The notes beneath the pieces are model-generated. The model was not told where the DNA came from. It made no database searches and was given only the letters and a program-made list of their open reading frames with translations. Shown here in pieces: positions 12,401-23,500 of a stretch of DNA of 64,000 nucleotides. Position numbers and translations under genes: made by a program. Position 1 is the first letter of the stretch. Each line of letters starts with the position of its first letter. The stretch spans positions 21,053,889 through 21,117,888 of the forward strand of contig NW_022145601.1 in NCBI RefSeq assembly GCF_000002235.5, given 5' to 3'. Source of the stretch: Strongylocentrotus purpuratus. Lineage: Eukaryota; Echinodermata; Echinoidea; Camarodonta; Strongylocentrotidae.

Positions 12401-14943
12401 AAACCCGGAGCCGCCTATACACAGAGTTAGGCCGACCTGGTTCGAGTTGGATGCAACTACTACTACTGCTTTGTTGGGCAAGCACAAAATAAAAAGAATA
12501 TACGCCATGTCATATTGCTCCGATTGTCTCATTTTCGCTCGCGTGAACATTGCCAGCACAAACCACTGACCTCTACCTCCTGAACGGATCATCGCACATT
12601 CCCATTCACTATACGTTACGTACTAAAAGGCTGTATTGTCTGACCGTTCATGAATATTCATGTTTTTGCTAAACTCGGCAAAATATTTGCTTTTACTAAA
12701 TGGAAAAATTACGGTGGGGGTTGGATGAAATGGACAAAATGAAATAGGCAGAAGTGATCTATGATAATTCATGCGTTTTATGTTTCGTGTGCTGGACCTA
12801 TAATCTTCAAATCGCTTGGTAAACTGAGTCCAAAGTTAGACTTGTTTCACATGTGTATTATAGGCAATGACGAGCTTGCAACCTATTTTGAAAAATTACG
12901 GTTGGTGAACTTTCAAAAGTCAATGAGACATGAGGGCTCAAATGAAAGAGCTAGTGATAACGTACGTCGGGGTGGATGTGCTTTTCGTTTAAACAAAAAA
13001 TGAATTTTTAACGATTTTTTTTAAAAACGTCCATAGGCTAACATGTTAGGCTGCTGACGCTGACCATGCTCTGACGATAGGGGGCGTCGTGAAATGAGAC
13101 TAAACGGAGCCATATGTGTGACCCAGTGAAACCAAGTTGGCCAAACTCTGTGTAAAGATGGCTCTGACGAAACCACAACAAAAGCGCCATCTTCGCCTCC
13201 CGCCTACCAAACTTCTACTATATAGAACCGCTCCTAAACATGTGATCCAAACATATTTTTATGTCGTGTCATCTTCTTTTATCAGGTCTGGAATTTGCTT
13301 TCAGGCAGTCCCCAAGAACCATGCAAGCTATGGTGACAGGAATCTTCTTGTTTTATGCAACCATCGGCCAAATTTTGGGCATACTCCTCGTACCACTTAT
13401 AAACATGGTCACGGCAGGTAAGGTTCATTCCAATATAGTCTTGCTAATTCATGAAGCACACGAGGCGTTATTGCAATTGCGCCACTCAAACACTATACTA
13501 TTACAGCGCACTATCCTAAAACGTCTTTTTATTGTGCTTTTCATGTTAATAGCGTAGCATTTTAAGATATAATTACAATGGCAACATAGACTACTACAGA
13601 TAAGTGGGGAAATGAACAATAAAACAACGTGGTATACAAAACATTTTGTGTGACAACTCTGGCAAAAGTCATAACGATCTGTAGGGACCCTGTGTTTACT
13701 GCATAACAATCGGGGGGGGGGGGTTCACAAACATTCTAAGTCGAACTTAACTCTCAGTTGGACTTAAATATTATGGAGAGCCATTTGTAGTCTTATAATG
13801 AAATATATTCAAAAGCAAAAAATTGAAATATTGTAGACTTTTCATAAATTCCACATCAAGAACATGAAATCTCCCATGATGATAAAAAATATGAATGATT
13901 TGAATCAACATTTATGCCTTTTAAAATAACTTTTACAAATATTTTCAAGGATGCTAATGGCTGTCCATAATTGTGAAGTCCAACTTAGAGATAAGTTCAA
14001 CTTAGGATCTTTGTGAAACACCCCCCCCCCCCGGTTTTCATAATTTACTGAAATGAAAAACGCATTGTGTGCATCAGGATTACTCCAAGAATTTTAACCA
14101 AACTCTCATGCCACATGTGTGGTTATTTACCATATTACATTTATGTGTGAATTATACTTGACTTTTGTGAGAATTTCTGTTCATTGTGATCATTCTAAAA
14201 TCATAATTCCCCGAGTGCTTCTAGACAGTTTCTTTCGTATTGTTGTCGCTTCACCAGGGGGCGTTTCAAAAAGCCTTTTTTTTCAATGACAAATATCAAG
14301 ATTCGGTGACAAATCTGATAACCAATCAGAAGCAAGGATTTGAGTAGCTTATAACACAAATTGTTATTTGTCACTGATGATAAGTTTTGTGAAACGCCCC
14401 CTGATCTATTACAAGATCTCATGTAGGGTATTTTTCAAGCAACTCCAGATAAGAACACCTATTTCATTCCCTAGTTATCTACAGCCAAGCCTGTTTAAAA
14501 AGGCAGCCTGAGGGAAAAACATTTTTGTTAATGAAAGGTTCTTCAACACACATTTCCTTCTAGAGGGAGACAATATCGGTGATCACTATAGACAGATGGC
14601 CTTTATACAGAGTTTTCCACTAAATGCAGGTTTGATTGTATTTTTTTCTTCAACTTTCAATTTCTATAATCTAGCTGACCCATGGTATCCACCCGAGATC
14701 AACGATGGACATCTCAATTACTATTTCCTCGTCTTGACCGGCATGAGCCTGGCCAATCTCATCATCTTCTGTCTCATAGAGAAAGGTTACGAAGGAGCGG
14801 GTAAATATTTATGCAATGAAGATACGGTTGACGGGGCGACGGGCCATACTACGACAACGACGACGACGTCAAACATCACGACCACCACTGCACCAACAGG
14901 GCTTCCTCAATCTGCGACAGGGACGCCCTCTACGGCTGACTGA
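3413..14943 (+). CDS. SLC15/POT-like 12-TM transporter, paralog A (8 exons, 710 aa)
   Basis: Exons: 3413-3884, 8369-8576, 9141-9310, 10032-10525, 11188-11374, 11917-12117, 13286-13417, 14675-14943. All introns are GT-AG and the joined frame is open to TGA. The start ATG has a good context (CCACCATG). The family is peptide/histidine transporters (SLC15A3/A4-like), as shown by IPQYVLMGGADIFIYI followed by LEFAFRQSPRTMQ (helices 10-11), NNQT before helix 10, and LNYYFLVL in helix 12. There are twelve predicted helices: two in exon 1, helix 3 across the exon 1/2 junction, helix 4 in exon 2, two in exon 3, one each in exons 4 and 5, two in exon 6, and one each in exons 7 and 8. Helix 1 reads TDFTATFIAF where the family has ExxER, so proton coupling is doubtful. 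The exon 4 loop is Ser/Thr-rich with a reduced Cys cluster (CPCC). The tail is Thr-rich. It is longer than human SLC15A4 (about 577 aa) because of the N-terminus, loop and tail. Substrate is unknown. Confidence 0.87.
6100..6705. repeat. CpG-rich block of CGTACGG/CGTGCA words
   Basis: A sharply GC- and CpG-rich island in AT-rich intron DNA. It is built from short degenerate words on both strands (CGTACGG, CGTGCAG, GCACGGA, CTACGAT), with no periodic unit. The 131-aa minus-strand frame across it is Arg/Ala-rich and looks like a by-product of base composition. It may be the subterminal repeat region of a non-autonomous transposon. Confidence 0.5.
7293..7658. mobile_element. Fold-back MITE with TTAA ends
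   Basis: Almost the whole 366 bp is an inverted repeat. AAAGCCTCTTTAAAATATTG on the left pairs with the complement of the right end. The inner arms pair around CTTCTGCAAGGATTTTTAAA (about 7393) and its partner near 7540. TTAA flanks both ends, as in piggyBac- or Kolobok-mobilised MITEs. Confidence 0.8.
7708..7840 (+). mobile_element. Decayed tRNA-derived SINE
   Basis: Weak match to the head and body of the SINE family seen at 23941-24085: CTCTCGAGTCTC, a degenerate B box, GTGTTCGGTGCTTACA, GGACAAAATGTTTTACCCAC and CTCTCGACCAATTCAAGGTG. Confidence 0.5.
9325..9506. mobile_element. TTAA MITE (AAGCCCCACTGCACTA family), in intron 3 of A
   Basis: Begins TTAAAGCCCCATTGCACTAC only 14 bp after the exon 3 donor and ends at CTTTAAAG. 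The right terminus is worn. The same family lies at 20231-20426 (intron 3 of B) and 30446-30651, and a truncated copy is at 18676-18820. Confidence 0.85.
11546..11632. repeat. Minisatellite in intron 5 of A
   Basis: About 2.5 copies of a roughly 35-bp unit, CCCTTCATGCGTTTGGTCTT followed by CTGACACATCTAAA. It lies in a wider field of degenerate GTTTGGTCC and GACCCATTAG words, which also fills intron 5 of gene B. Confidence 0.8.
13712..14033. mobile_element. MITE, GGGGTGTTTCACAAAG family, copy 2
   Basis: In intron 7 of gene A. The interior matches the element at 2499-2809 (TTATGGAGAGCCATTTGTAG, TTTCATAAATTCCACATC). It ends TAGGATCTTTGTGAAACAC. Both ends have grown into poly(G) or poly(C) runs of 12-14 bases. 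Confidence 0.85.
14256..14402. mobile_element. Short MITE with AGGGGGCGTTTCA ends
   Basis: A 147-bp element with exact terminal inverted repeats AGGGGGCGTTTCA / TGAAACGCCCCCT and no coding capacity. It lies in intron 7 of gene A. Confidence 0.85.
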
Positions 14944-15248
14944 TGATGAAGATTAAAAATACTGTAATTTTTCCAAGATATTGTTGTACATGCTATCGAT
15001 TATTGGCATAATTCTTTATCCCGCGTTTCCTCTTGACTCTATTAAAATCCTTTTCTCTCCCCTATATTCTATTCCTCTCTCGATTTGCGTTTAAGACACT
15101 TATCGAGTTGGTTTCTCTCCTTGCGAGTGTTTTAATTGTATGTACATTTAAGAACAAAGTAGGTTTAATTTTCATATGACTTCTAATCAGCAAAAGAGGA
15201 TAGTTTTATGCTGTAAATTTGAGTCTTCATTAATGTGCTTGAATAAGT

Positions 15249-15254
15249 AATAAA
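15249..15254 (+). terminator. Candidate poly(A) signal of gene A
   Basis: AATAAA about 305 bp past the stop codon of gene A. It is the first canonical signal after that stop. The cleavage site itself cannot be seen. Confidence 0.5.
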
Positions 15255-15289
15255 CATTGAAGGAAAATGATTTAACAAAATATTCTCGT

Positions 15290-15612
15290 ATTATGAATAG
15301 CGACCCTCCTTATATCGTGTTATGAATGGCGACCCTATTATCGTATTATGAATAGCGACTCTCTTCTTGTGTTTTGAATAGCGACCCTCTTCTCCTTTCA
15401 TGCATAGTGACCCTCCTTTAAGAATAACGACCCTCTTCTTGTTTTATAAATAGAGACCCTTCTTTCGTAATATGTGTAGTGACCCCCAATGTAAATGAAT
15501 AGCGACCCCAATTTCGTATTATGAATAGCGGTCCTTATGAGTAATGACCTACAATGTGAATTATGAATAGCTACCCTCATCTCACATTATGAATAGCGGT
15601 CCTTTCGAATAG
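15290..15612. repeat. GAATAGCGACCCT degenerate minisatellite, left part
   Basis: About ten degenerate repeats of about 20-40 bp built on TATGAATAGCGACCCTCTTC. The units vary too much in length and sequence for a CRISPR array. The same array resumes at 16512. Confidence 0.85.
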
Positions 15613-15625
15613 CGGGCCTTATTAT

Positions 15626-15790
15626 AGTATTAATGACTGCTTTGAGAGAAATAGTTGTTTTTATACGCTCAAGGGAAGGTTAGAATTGTGCTATTGCCCG
15701 AGGCGTGCCGAGGGCAATAGCCCAATTGTAACCTTCCCTTGAGCGTATAAAAACAACTATTTCTCAAATATTAAAGCAGTCATTAATACT
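15626..15790. repeat. Large near-perfect hairpin
   Basis: The left arm starts AGTATTAATGACTGCTTT and the right arm ends AAAGCAGTCATTAATACT. About 75 bases per arm pair, through TTTTTATACGCTCAAGGGAA and CTATTGCCCGAGGC, with a few mismatches and a very short loop. It marks the left end of the insert that splits the minisatellite. Confidence 0.85.
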
Positions 15791-15932
15791 TTTATATGCC
15801 GAAAAAAAAGAGTCAACTTATGACACCACCTTGGCCTTTCTCTAGTTTATCTGCACGGTTTTTTTTTTATGACTGTATCTTTGAGAGTAGACTAAAAAAT
15901 AAAAATAAAAAAAAAATATTTTTTTTTTTGTT

Positions 15933-16013
15933 GAAGATGGGATTCGATCTCTTGCGTATCAACAATGATGTGACTAAAATCACAGCCTTAGACCGCTCGG
16001 CCATTGCTCACTA
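15933..16013 (-). pseudogene. tRNA-Leu-like pseudogene or SINE head
   Basis: Read on the minus strand, TGGCCGAGCGGTCTAAGGC is a textbook A-box/D-arm of tRNA-Leu or tRNA-Ser. It is followed by TGTGA...TCACA as an anticodon stem around TTTTAG, then a B-box-like GATCGAATCCC. The acceptor stem does not pair well, so a functional tRNA is unlikely. Confidence 0.55.
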
Positions 16014-16511
16014 ATACCATACCTAGCAGTTTTCTCTGATGTATACATTAAAATGGATTGAAAACGGCTTCGCGTGCTGGATGCTTCGCGGCAGCTCCAT
16101 TAAACGGGCCCTTCTTTTACTTTTGCAATGCATTGGCACGAACTTAGATCAAGATCTATCGGCAAATGTTGTTTTTGGAAGTTTATTTTCGTCTTCATGT
16201 CAACAATGCAAGATAAAATTGTCGGTAAGATTGATCAAGATTCAATTGTATTGAAATCACTGACCAATTCATCGCACACGTACGGTATCCTCGATCGCTC
16301 AGACCATTTTTTAACATGTAAACCTATGGGTATTTCACCAAGACTGAACTATTTTCCCAGTAACCACGGTAACTAGGATTTTAGAACTATTTTTTTAAAC
16401 TATTACATGGGTTTGGAATTTTACCGGGAATTTTACAGGAATAGTTGAAGTTTATGAATGCAATTTCGACCAATCAGATGGCTGGATTTCTGAAGTGAGG
16501 TATATAATTCT

Positions 16512-16606
16512 TTATAAATAGTGACCCTCTTTTCGTTTTATGAATAGCGGTCCTACGGGAATGGGAATTTCCACGTTTTGAATAGCGGTCCTTATGAATA
16601 GCGAGC
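16512..16606. repeat. GAATAGCGACCCT minisatellite, right part
   Basis: AATAGTGACCCTCTTTTCG, GAATAGCGGTCCTACGGG and GAATAGCGGTCCTTATG are further units of the array at 15290-15612. They are separated from it by about 900 bp that looks inserted. Confidence 0.8.
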
Positions 16607-16895
16607 AAACCCCGTCGGACCACATAAATTTTGCCGCAGAAATATTTTTTAAAAGAGTGAAAAAAATAAAACGAAAGGAAAAGGGCTGACTGGTAAGGCT
16701 CCCAAACGCAATAGAGACCTTCAGATTCCACAATCCGATTTTGTATAATCTGTTTTGAATAGTTTTGTATATCTAATAACTATAAAACACGTTGAATTTG
16801 ATAAACTGAAAACTTATTTGTATTTTGTGGAAGTTGTTATTAATGTCAAGTTTAACGAAACAGAACCGAAAGTCTGTAGAATGAAACGCCGAAAG

Positions 16896-16917
16896 AGACA
16901 GAGAGGGAGACACAGAC

Positions 16918-16952
<35 letters not shown>

Positions 16953-17165
16953 AACAGACACAGACAGACAGAGAGACATACATACAGAGGTACAGGCATA
17001 GAGACAGAGAGAGACAAAGAGGGAGAGAGAAAGAATGAGACAGAGACCATGAGAATGAGACAGACAGAGATAGAGACAGAGCCCCCTGAAGGAGAGTGGG
17101 AGAGGGGGAAGGAGAGAGAGAGAGAGAGAGAGAATGAGGCAAACAGAGAGAGAGAGAGAGAGAGA
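16896..17165. repeat. (GA)n / purine-rich tract
   Basis: Long AGAGAGAC/GAGA stretch about 340-600 bp upstream of the start codon of gene B. The long frames here on both strands are low-complexity artefacts. Confidence 0.95.
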
Positions 17166-17506
17166 TCAGATTTCATGACATATGGTCGCATCATGATAAA
17201 AGTTGACGGACTGTTTATATATAACATATATGTCTTTGACGCAACGATGAAAGATGAGAGTGATACATAAAACCAGAAAGATGCAAGCTCCCTGCATAAA
17301 GGTGAAGAACAGTTTATCTTTAGAAAGAATACAAGAGTCTCATTCGAGGGAGGAAACGTTATAAATTTCGTGGTGCATTAGGCCAGGTAAATGAATTTTG
17401 GCCTTGATCGCATCATCAGCGACTGATACGCGCAACAATTCTGTCCGTCGTATTTACTCAAGAAATAAGTACATTTTTAAAAGTTGAATCAGTTATCACC
17501 CTAATC

Positions 17507-20500
17507 ATGGCGAGTCCTGGAGAAACCCCGCCCTCTTTGTCGACATCGGTTGAGCCAATAGGCGATGGTATGGAGGATAACGAACCCGAGGTCGATGCCG
17601 CTGCACCTGACACGCGTTCAGATGCTGAAGAAAACGTGACCGAGGACATCGACGCCATCGACGGAGAAACATACACGAGAGAAACCATATTGAACACCGC
17701 CTGCATCATATTCTCCGACTTCACAGCGACTTTCATCGCCTTCGCCGTCATCTCCAATATCGATGTTTTCGGAAAGGAGTTTCTTCTCTATGACCCCGCC
17801 GACGTCGAAAAATCAAACCTCATCGTTAACGGAGTCGATGCCGTGTTCTTTCTGTTGACGGGATTCTTGACGGATTTGTACGGAAATTCGTATAAAGTCA
17901 TGACTCTCTACAGTACCATAACCCTTGTTGGTAAGTCTATGGATACACTTAATGCAAGTAATGAAAATAATATAAGATTAAATTCCTTTGCTAGAAAGCA
18001 AAGCATTGAGTATCACTTTTGGTTTAGGTGGGGTTTTTTCTCAACAGACCAAACATAGGACATTTATTACAAAATATACAACAGAATCGATGAATCAATG
18101 AATAGTGAGGAAATGGCATTACAGAATCATGAGCGAATTGATTTTTTGTCTCAATTGTATTTTGATCTTCATTAGTATAGTGTTAATACGATTTAAAGAA
18201 TCATGCTTTGCTTTATTAATTCATCTATTAATACCAACCTTCACGGACTTGTTGCTCTAGATTTATTTTTGTCTGTGTCTCCCCCCCCCCCCCTTTTTTT
18301 TTTTTTAATAAAGGAAACTTATTTTGGAATGGAGTTTTCCTTTGACATGCCAAGATTTGTGGTACTTTTAACATAATTATTCCTTGTAACCAAAGTGCTG
18401 TCATATCAACGAAAAACACTGTATCGGCAATTCTATCGTTATAGGGATTTGTGCTCCGCGTATTCGGTTTGAAGATACCCTGTAAGCTGGTTTACCATTT
18501 CACCAAAGACCGTTTGGTAAAGACCGTTTGGTCAGCAATTCCACAAAGTAAAACAGGCTCAAATTACCCCGGTTGTGGATATAAGCCTATCTTGCGGGTA
18601 AAACAAAAAAGGAACCCGGTAGATAATTCTTGTGTACGTACATGATCGGACGTCTACTCTTTAAAGCCTATCTGCACTTGAATGGCCAGGGGGGATTAGA
18701 CCTCCCTGCATAATCACTGACAGGTGGTTATCTCATCAAAATCAGCTCTTAATGCTCACCGCTTAGGCATTGTTTGCAATATAGAGGGCGCAAGTAGCTA
18801 TACGTAGGAGCTATTAAAAAAAAACATTTAAGTGGTCATAATTTTATTAACGATCAAATCTTACTAAAGAGGATATCCATGTTTAAAGCAGTACTCTCCA
18901 ATTTCAGAAAAGGTCAACCAAACCACTCCTACATGTCCTGTGTTTTGGATTTCACTATGATTCTAGAGAATACCCATTTACTTCAACTGGATAGAGATTG
19001 GCAAATATACATTAATGACTTGCCAACGGATGTTAGTCACGTGCCAGGGCTTCGAACCTCGTGATCATAGTCCGGAGACACGACCACTAGACCTCCTCTC
19101 CAATCATATACAGTCAAGCCTGCTTTAGTGACCACCTGTCTACAACAAGCACATTTTTTCCCCTTGAAAATGGTTTCTCATTGAAACATGTACTAAAGGA
19201 ACCTGTCTACAAAGACCACCTGTCTACAAGAAGCACATTGTTTGTTTCCCTTGAAAATGGTTTCTCATTGAGACATGTACTAAAGGAACCTGTGTTCAAA
19301 GACCACTTTTTGTGTTTCTCTTTGGCGGTCGCTGTAGACAGGTTTGACTTGTACATACATCTTTTTTCTAGGTACCCTGATCTTACCCCTGCTGACGTTC
19401 AACTGGTCGGTCATCGATCCATCCTGCAGTATACCCGTCCCAATTCGTCGCATTACCTTCTACACGGCACGAATTATCCTAGGCTTTGGATTCGCTGGCA
19501 TCAACACCACTGCCCCTCCCTTCGCAATCAGGCAAATTGAGAAGTATGGAGTTGAGGGCATCCAAAGTTGCTTTCACTAGTAAGTAACTGAAGTTTCCCC
19601 CGACATGGCAACTACTCTAGCTAAATACCAATGTTGATATCGTACAAATGTACAAATGTATGTTAAAGAGTATATGTTATTTCACATGGAATCGTATACA
19701 TGCATTTTAGAATGGGAGTGTGTAGTTTTATCTCGTGCTTAAGTTTTAACAAACTAATTTTTTTCAGTTAACTATGTTAGTTTCATAATAGGAGTTATAC
19801 AACAAAAAAGGCAAATGGAATTTAGATTGTAACCCTGAATGAAATTAATTTATAACTCACATTTAATCGATATTTCACTTTGAAAAGAAAACAACAAAGG
19901 AGCTTATTATAACTTTTTTAAACATAATTAATTCTTACCAAATATCATACCAACAATATTTTGCTATAATTTTCCTTTGAAACTACTGTTTTATTTCCTG
20001 TTGAATTTGTGTATTTTATCAAATATCTGTGTTTCTTCCCTAGCATTTACATGGCGGTACGTTTTGCCCCTCTTCTCGCCTTTACATGTTTATCCTTTGT
20101 CCAACTCAACGTCTCCTTCTCTTGTGGATACCTATTTACGGTAGCCTTCAAACTTCTCAGCATAGCCTTCCTGTTCTATGTCCGCAAAAGAGTTCACCTC
20201 AGAAAACCTGAAGGTCAGTTTAACAGTGGTTTAAAGCCCCACTGTACTACTAATAGCTTCGTGCGCCCTCTATATAGCAAACAATGTCTAAGTGGTGACC
20301 GTTGGTCTCCCATGGTCCCCTTTTTCTTATGTTAATTGAGACCTGATATGATGAAATAACAACCTGTCAGTGACCAGGCAGGGAGGTCTAATTCCTCCTG
20401 GCCAAACTAGTGTAGACAGGATTTAAATTCAAGGTTTCGAAGTTTATTTCAAAGTTTATTTATTTTCTTGTTTGAATACGTAAAAAAATCATACATAGAA

Positions 20501-23500
20501 TTGTAACATGATTATACGGAAGGTGGATATGAGAAGTGATACATTAAATTTACTTTGCGCACTAATAATTTAGACTAAATATTTGAAACATATTATTTGT
20601 GAAGTCTATCTTGATGTAAAAAGTTTTTAAAACATAAAGAAAAGTTTGGTCATAATCAAGATAAATAGGTTTTAAAACTCTGTCGGTGTCTTAAACCCGA
20701 AGAAAATAAGTCAGTATTAACTTTTATATCGCAGGACTGCCATGCCGCTCCATCCGTCAATCGGTCTCGGGACTATAGCAAACTTTTATAAATATCATAT
20801 TATTTGGCTTTCCTGTCATTTTTGGGGGTTCAAAAATTATCGCACATAACACTTTTTCTTCTCTCTTTGTTAAAGAATATTCCACCGTTGTTTTTCTAAG
20901 AATACCAATACCAATATGCGTTTTAAAAGCCATTGATACACACATTTTATGTAGATTACTTGTAGAATGGATAACTAAACTAACCTTCTCTCTCCAACAT
21001 GTCCAATTACCATATGGAAAACAGATACCTTGGTCGTAAGGTCAAAAGCCCGCTCTTTAATGACCAAACTGTCAACGTGCTTCTCTCGTTGCAAGCGCAA
21101 CTGCTGCCCCAATCTCTGCTCTTCTGTTCAAACCGTGGATGACGAAAACGTGGAACTTCTTAGCAAGAGCGCCCTCAAGTCCACCTCGACAGCTGCAGAT
21201 CTTCCAAATGTAGAGGATCCGTCCATAACGCTGGCTGCAACAGTTGACCCCTGGGGCGAGGACTCAGTAGACGAAACCTTAAGCACCGAGCCACCTCCTA
21301 CATCTACTTCATATGGGACTGTTGAAGTGAGCGCAGTGACTAATGGTGGAGATCGTCCAGTAATAACCAGTCATGCTCTTATAGTCTGCTGCACAATTTT
21401 ACTTCTCTCTAGCCAAGTGCCTTACAGTATAATGCGTTATCAGGTCAGTACAGTCACACACAATTTTAATTAAAAAAAAGTCTCACAAAAAATGACCAAC
21501 TTATTCTGTATTGCTCAAACATGGTCACACTAACGGTTTCATACGAAGAAGATGGTGGACATGGAACTATATTTCCTCAGATGGATATTGAAATAAAGAA
21601 ATGGTTCATAATTAAGAAGGGAAATTAGCTACACTGGTACTAAAAGTATTGTTAGCTGATGAGTCGTCTTTTGGATATTTCATCGGACGGTGTGGAAAAC
21701 TTGGTTATAGTTCTTTCCCACCCTACCGCTTATTGGCAAGACCTTCATTTACAGATGTAACTCGTTACCCAAGTGTGATAAATACTTTAGTATCCAGTAC
21801 GAAGAAAATTCTGGAATTATCTTTGTGGCTGCTTTCTTTATAAAGTTATGAAATAATGTATAATCTGCCAATCGAAAGTTGAGCTTTTCATGGATACTAA
21901 TTGTTATGGTAACGAAGGCTTTTATTTGTAGGCCTATGTTTATTAGTTGTAAAGCAACATCCTGCTCGGACCTAGTTTATCACTATTATGGTTTTATTGG
22001 CATGATCATTAACAGTTTAACCACTGGTATTATTTTGATTTGATTCTAATCATTAAACGTATTGTGTGTTTAAAAGATCTCAACATCCTTCATAAGTCAG
22101 GCAGAGCGCATGAAGCCCGCGGTCTTTGGAATGACAGTCGCCCCCGAAATCCTTCACCGCTATCTCCCGTTGGTGGGTATCGCGCTCGCTCCCGTCTTCG
22201 ATATTTACGTCTTCCCTTACATCAGTAAGAACTTCATCACACTGACGATGCCCACTCGAATCAGTAAGTGCATCGTGGATCACAATATTTGTTTCATTAA
22301 TAGTTACAACTGTAAGACATTCCCTGGAAATAGGAAGAGTTTATATGAGGTATGTACATACATGTACCTGTAGATATTGCATCTAATTACAAATATATGC
22401 TATACCAGAAAGCCTTTGTAAATTACGAACTAGCTACCCTCTACTTTTTTAAATTTGTTTGATTTGTTATTTCTGATTCAAATCTCAATCAACATTCAAC
22501 CTTTAAAAATGTATATATATTTAGGACCCAATAGATTTCTTCCGTTTGGAATTTGACCCATTAGCGTTTCGTCCGATTGACCCTGCTACAGATCAGCCCT
22601 TCGTCTGCTTGGTCCTAAGACCCATATCCTAGAACCCAGATCCTAGTCCATCCATTCAAACCGAAGCTCCTTTAGTCCATGGTCCATCTAATCATGCTAC
22701 TCATTGGCTCTTCGTTTATCATACGACTTACTAGCCCTTTATCCGTTTGATCCTACGTTGATGGACGTATACAATCCATTGAAGTCGCTAAATGATTTTT
22801 AAATGCCGTGTTCTTTATTCAGAGATTGGAATCATTTTGACAACCCTGTCTGTCCTAGCTGCCGCCATCGTTGAGACGGCTCGGATGATGTTCATCGAGC
22901 GAGGCGACTCCTTCCTCCAGGAGATCAACAACCAGACCATTACCACATCGAATCTCACACTTGCTTCCCTGATACCGCAGTATGTCCTTATGGCTGCCGC
23001 AGATGTCTTTGTATATATCTCAAGTAAGTAATACGTTGGTCAGGTTAAAAGGCACCAAAGCCTCTTAAAGGATGTCTTAGAGGGAAGAGTGGAAGGAACT
23101 AGACCGAGAGGGAGACCCAGGATCAACTGGGAAGAGAATGTCAAGAACTGGAGTGGACTAAAACTGCAATGGTGCACCACAATGGCAGAAGAAATGGAGA
23201 GATGTTGCAATCAACCTCAGAACCGGGAGAAAGTACTTACTAGATAGAAGTGTCTTTGTGGCCCTGTGGACGGATCAGTCATCAAATAGCGCTATCCCAG
23301 TATGAAGCACAGGTTGAGAACTTGATTCATACCGACCCCGCAAATCATAAGCAACAGGCCATCATGTTCCTTTCTGGTATAGCGCCTATCACTGCACTTC
23401 GAAAGGACTGTAGATATAATTACCCAGACTTAAGTCAGGCAACCATAGCTCTCGGTGCATTCTAGGAACTAAATCCTACCAGGTACCATCTTACAAAATC

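Noticed and set aside
15290-15612. Possible CRISPR-like array
   Set aside because: Repeats are degenerate, unit length varies and there are no unique spacers. This is a minisatellite in an animal genome.
16814-17270. 137-aa and 171-aa frames on opposite strands
   Set aside because: Both are translations of the (GA)n tract (poly-Ser/Leu and poly-Arg/Glu).
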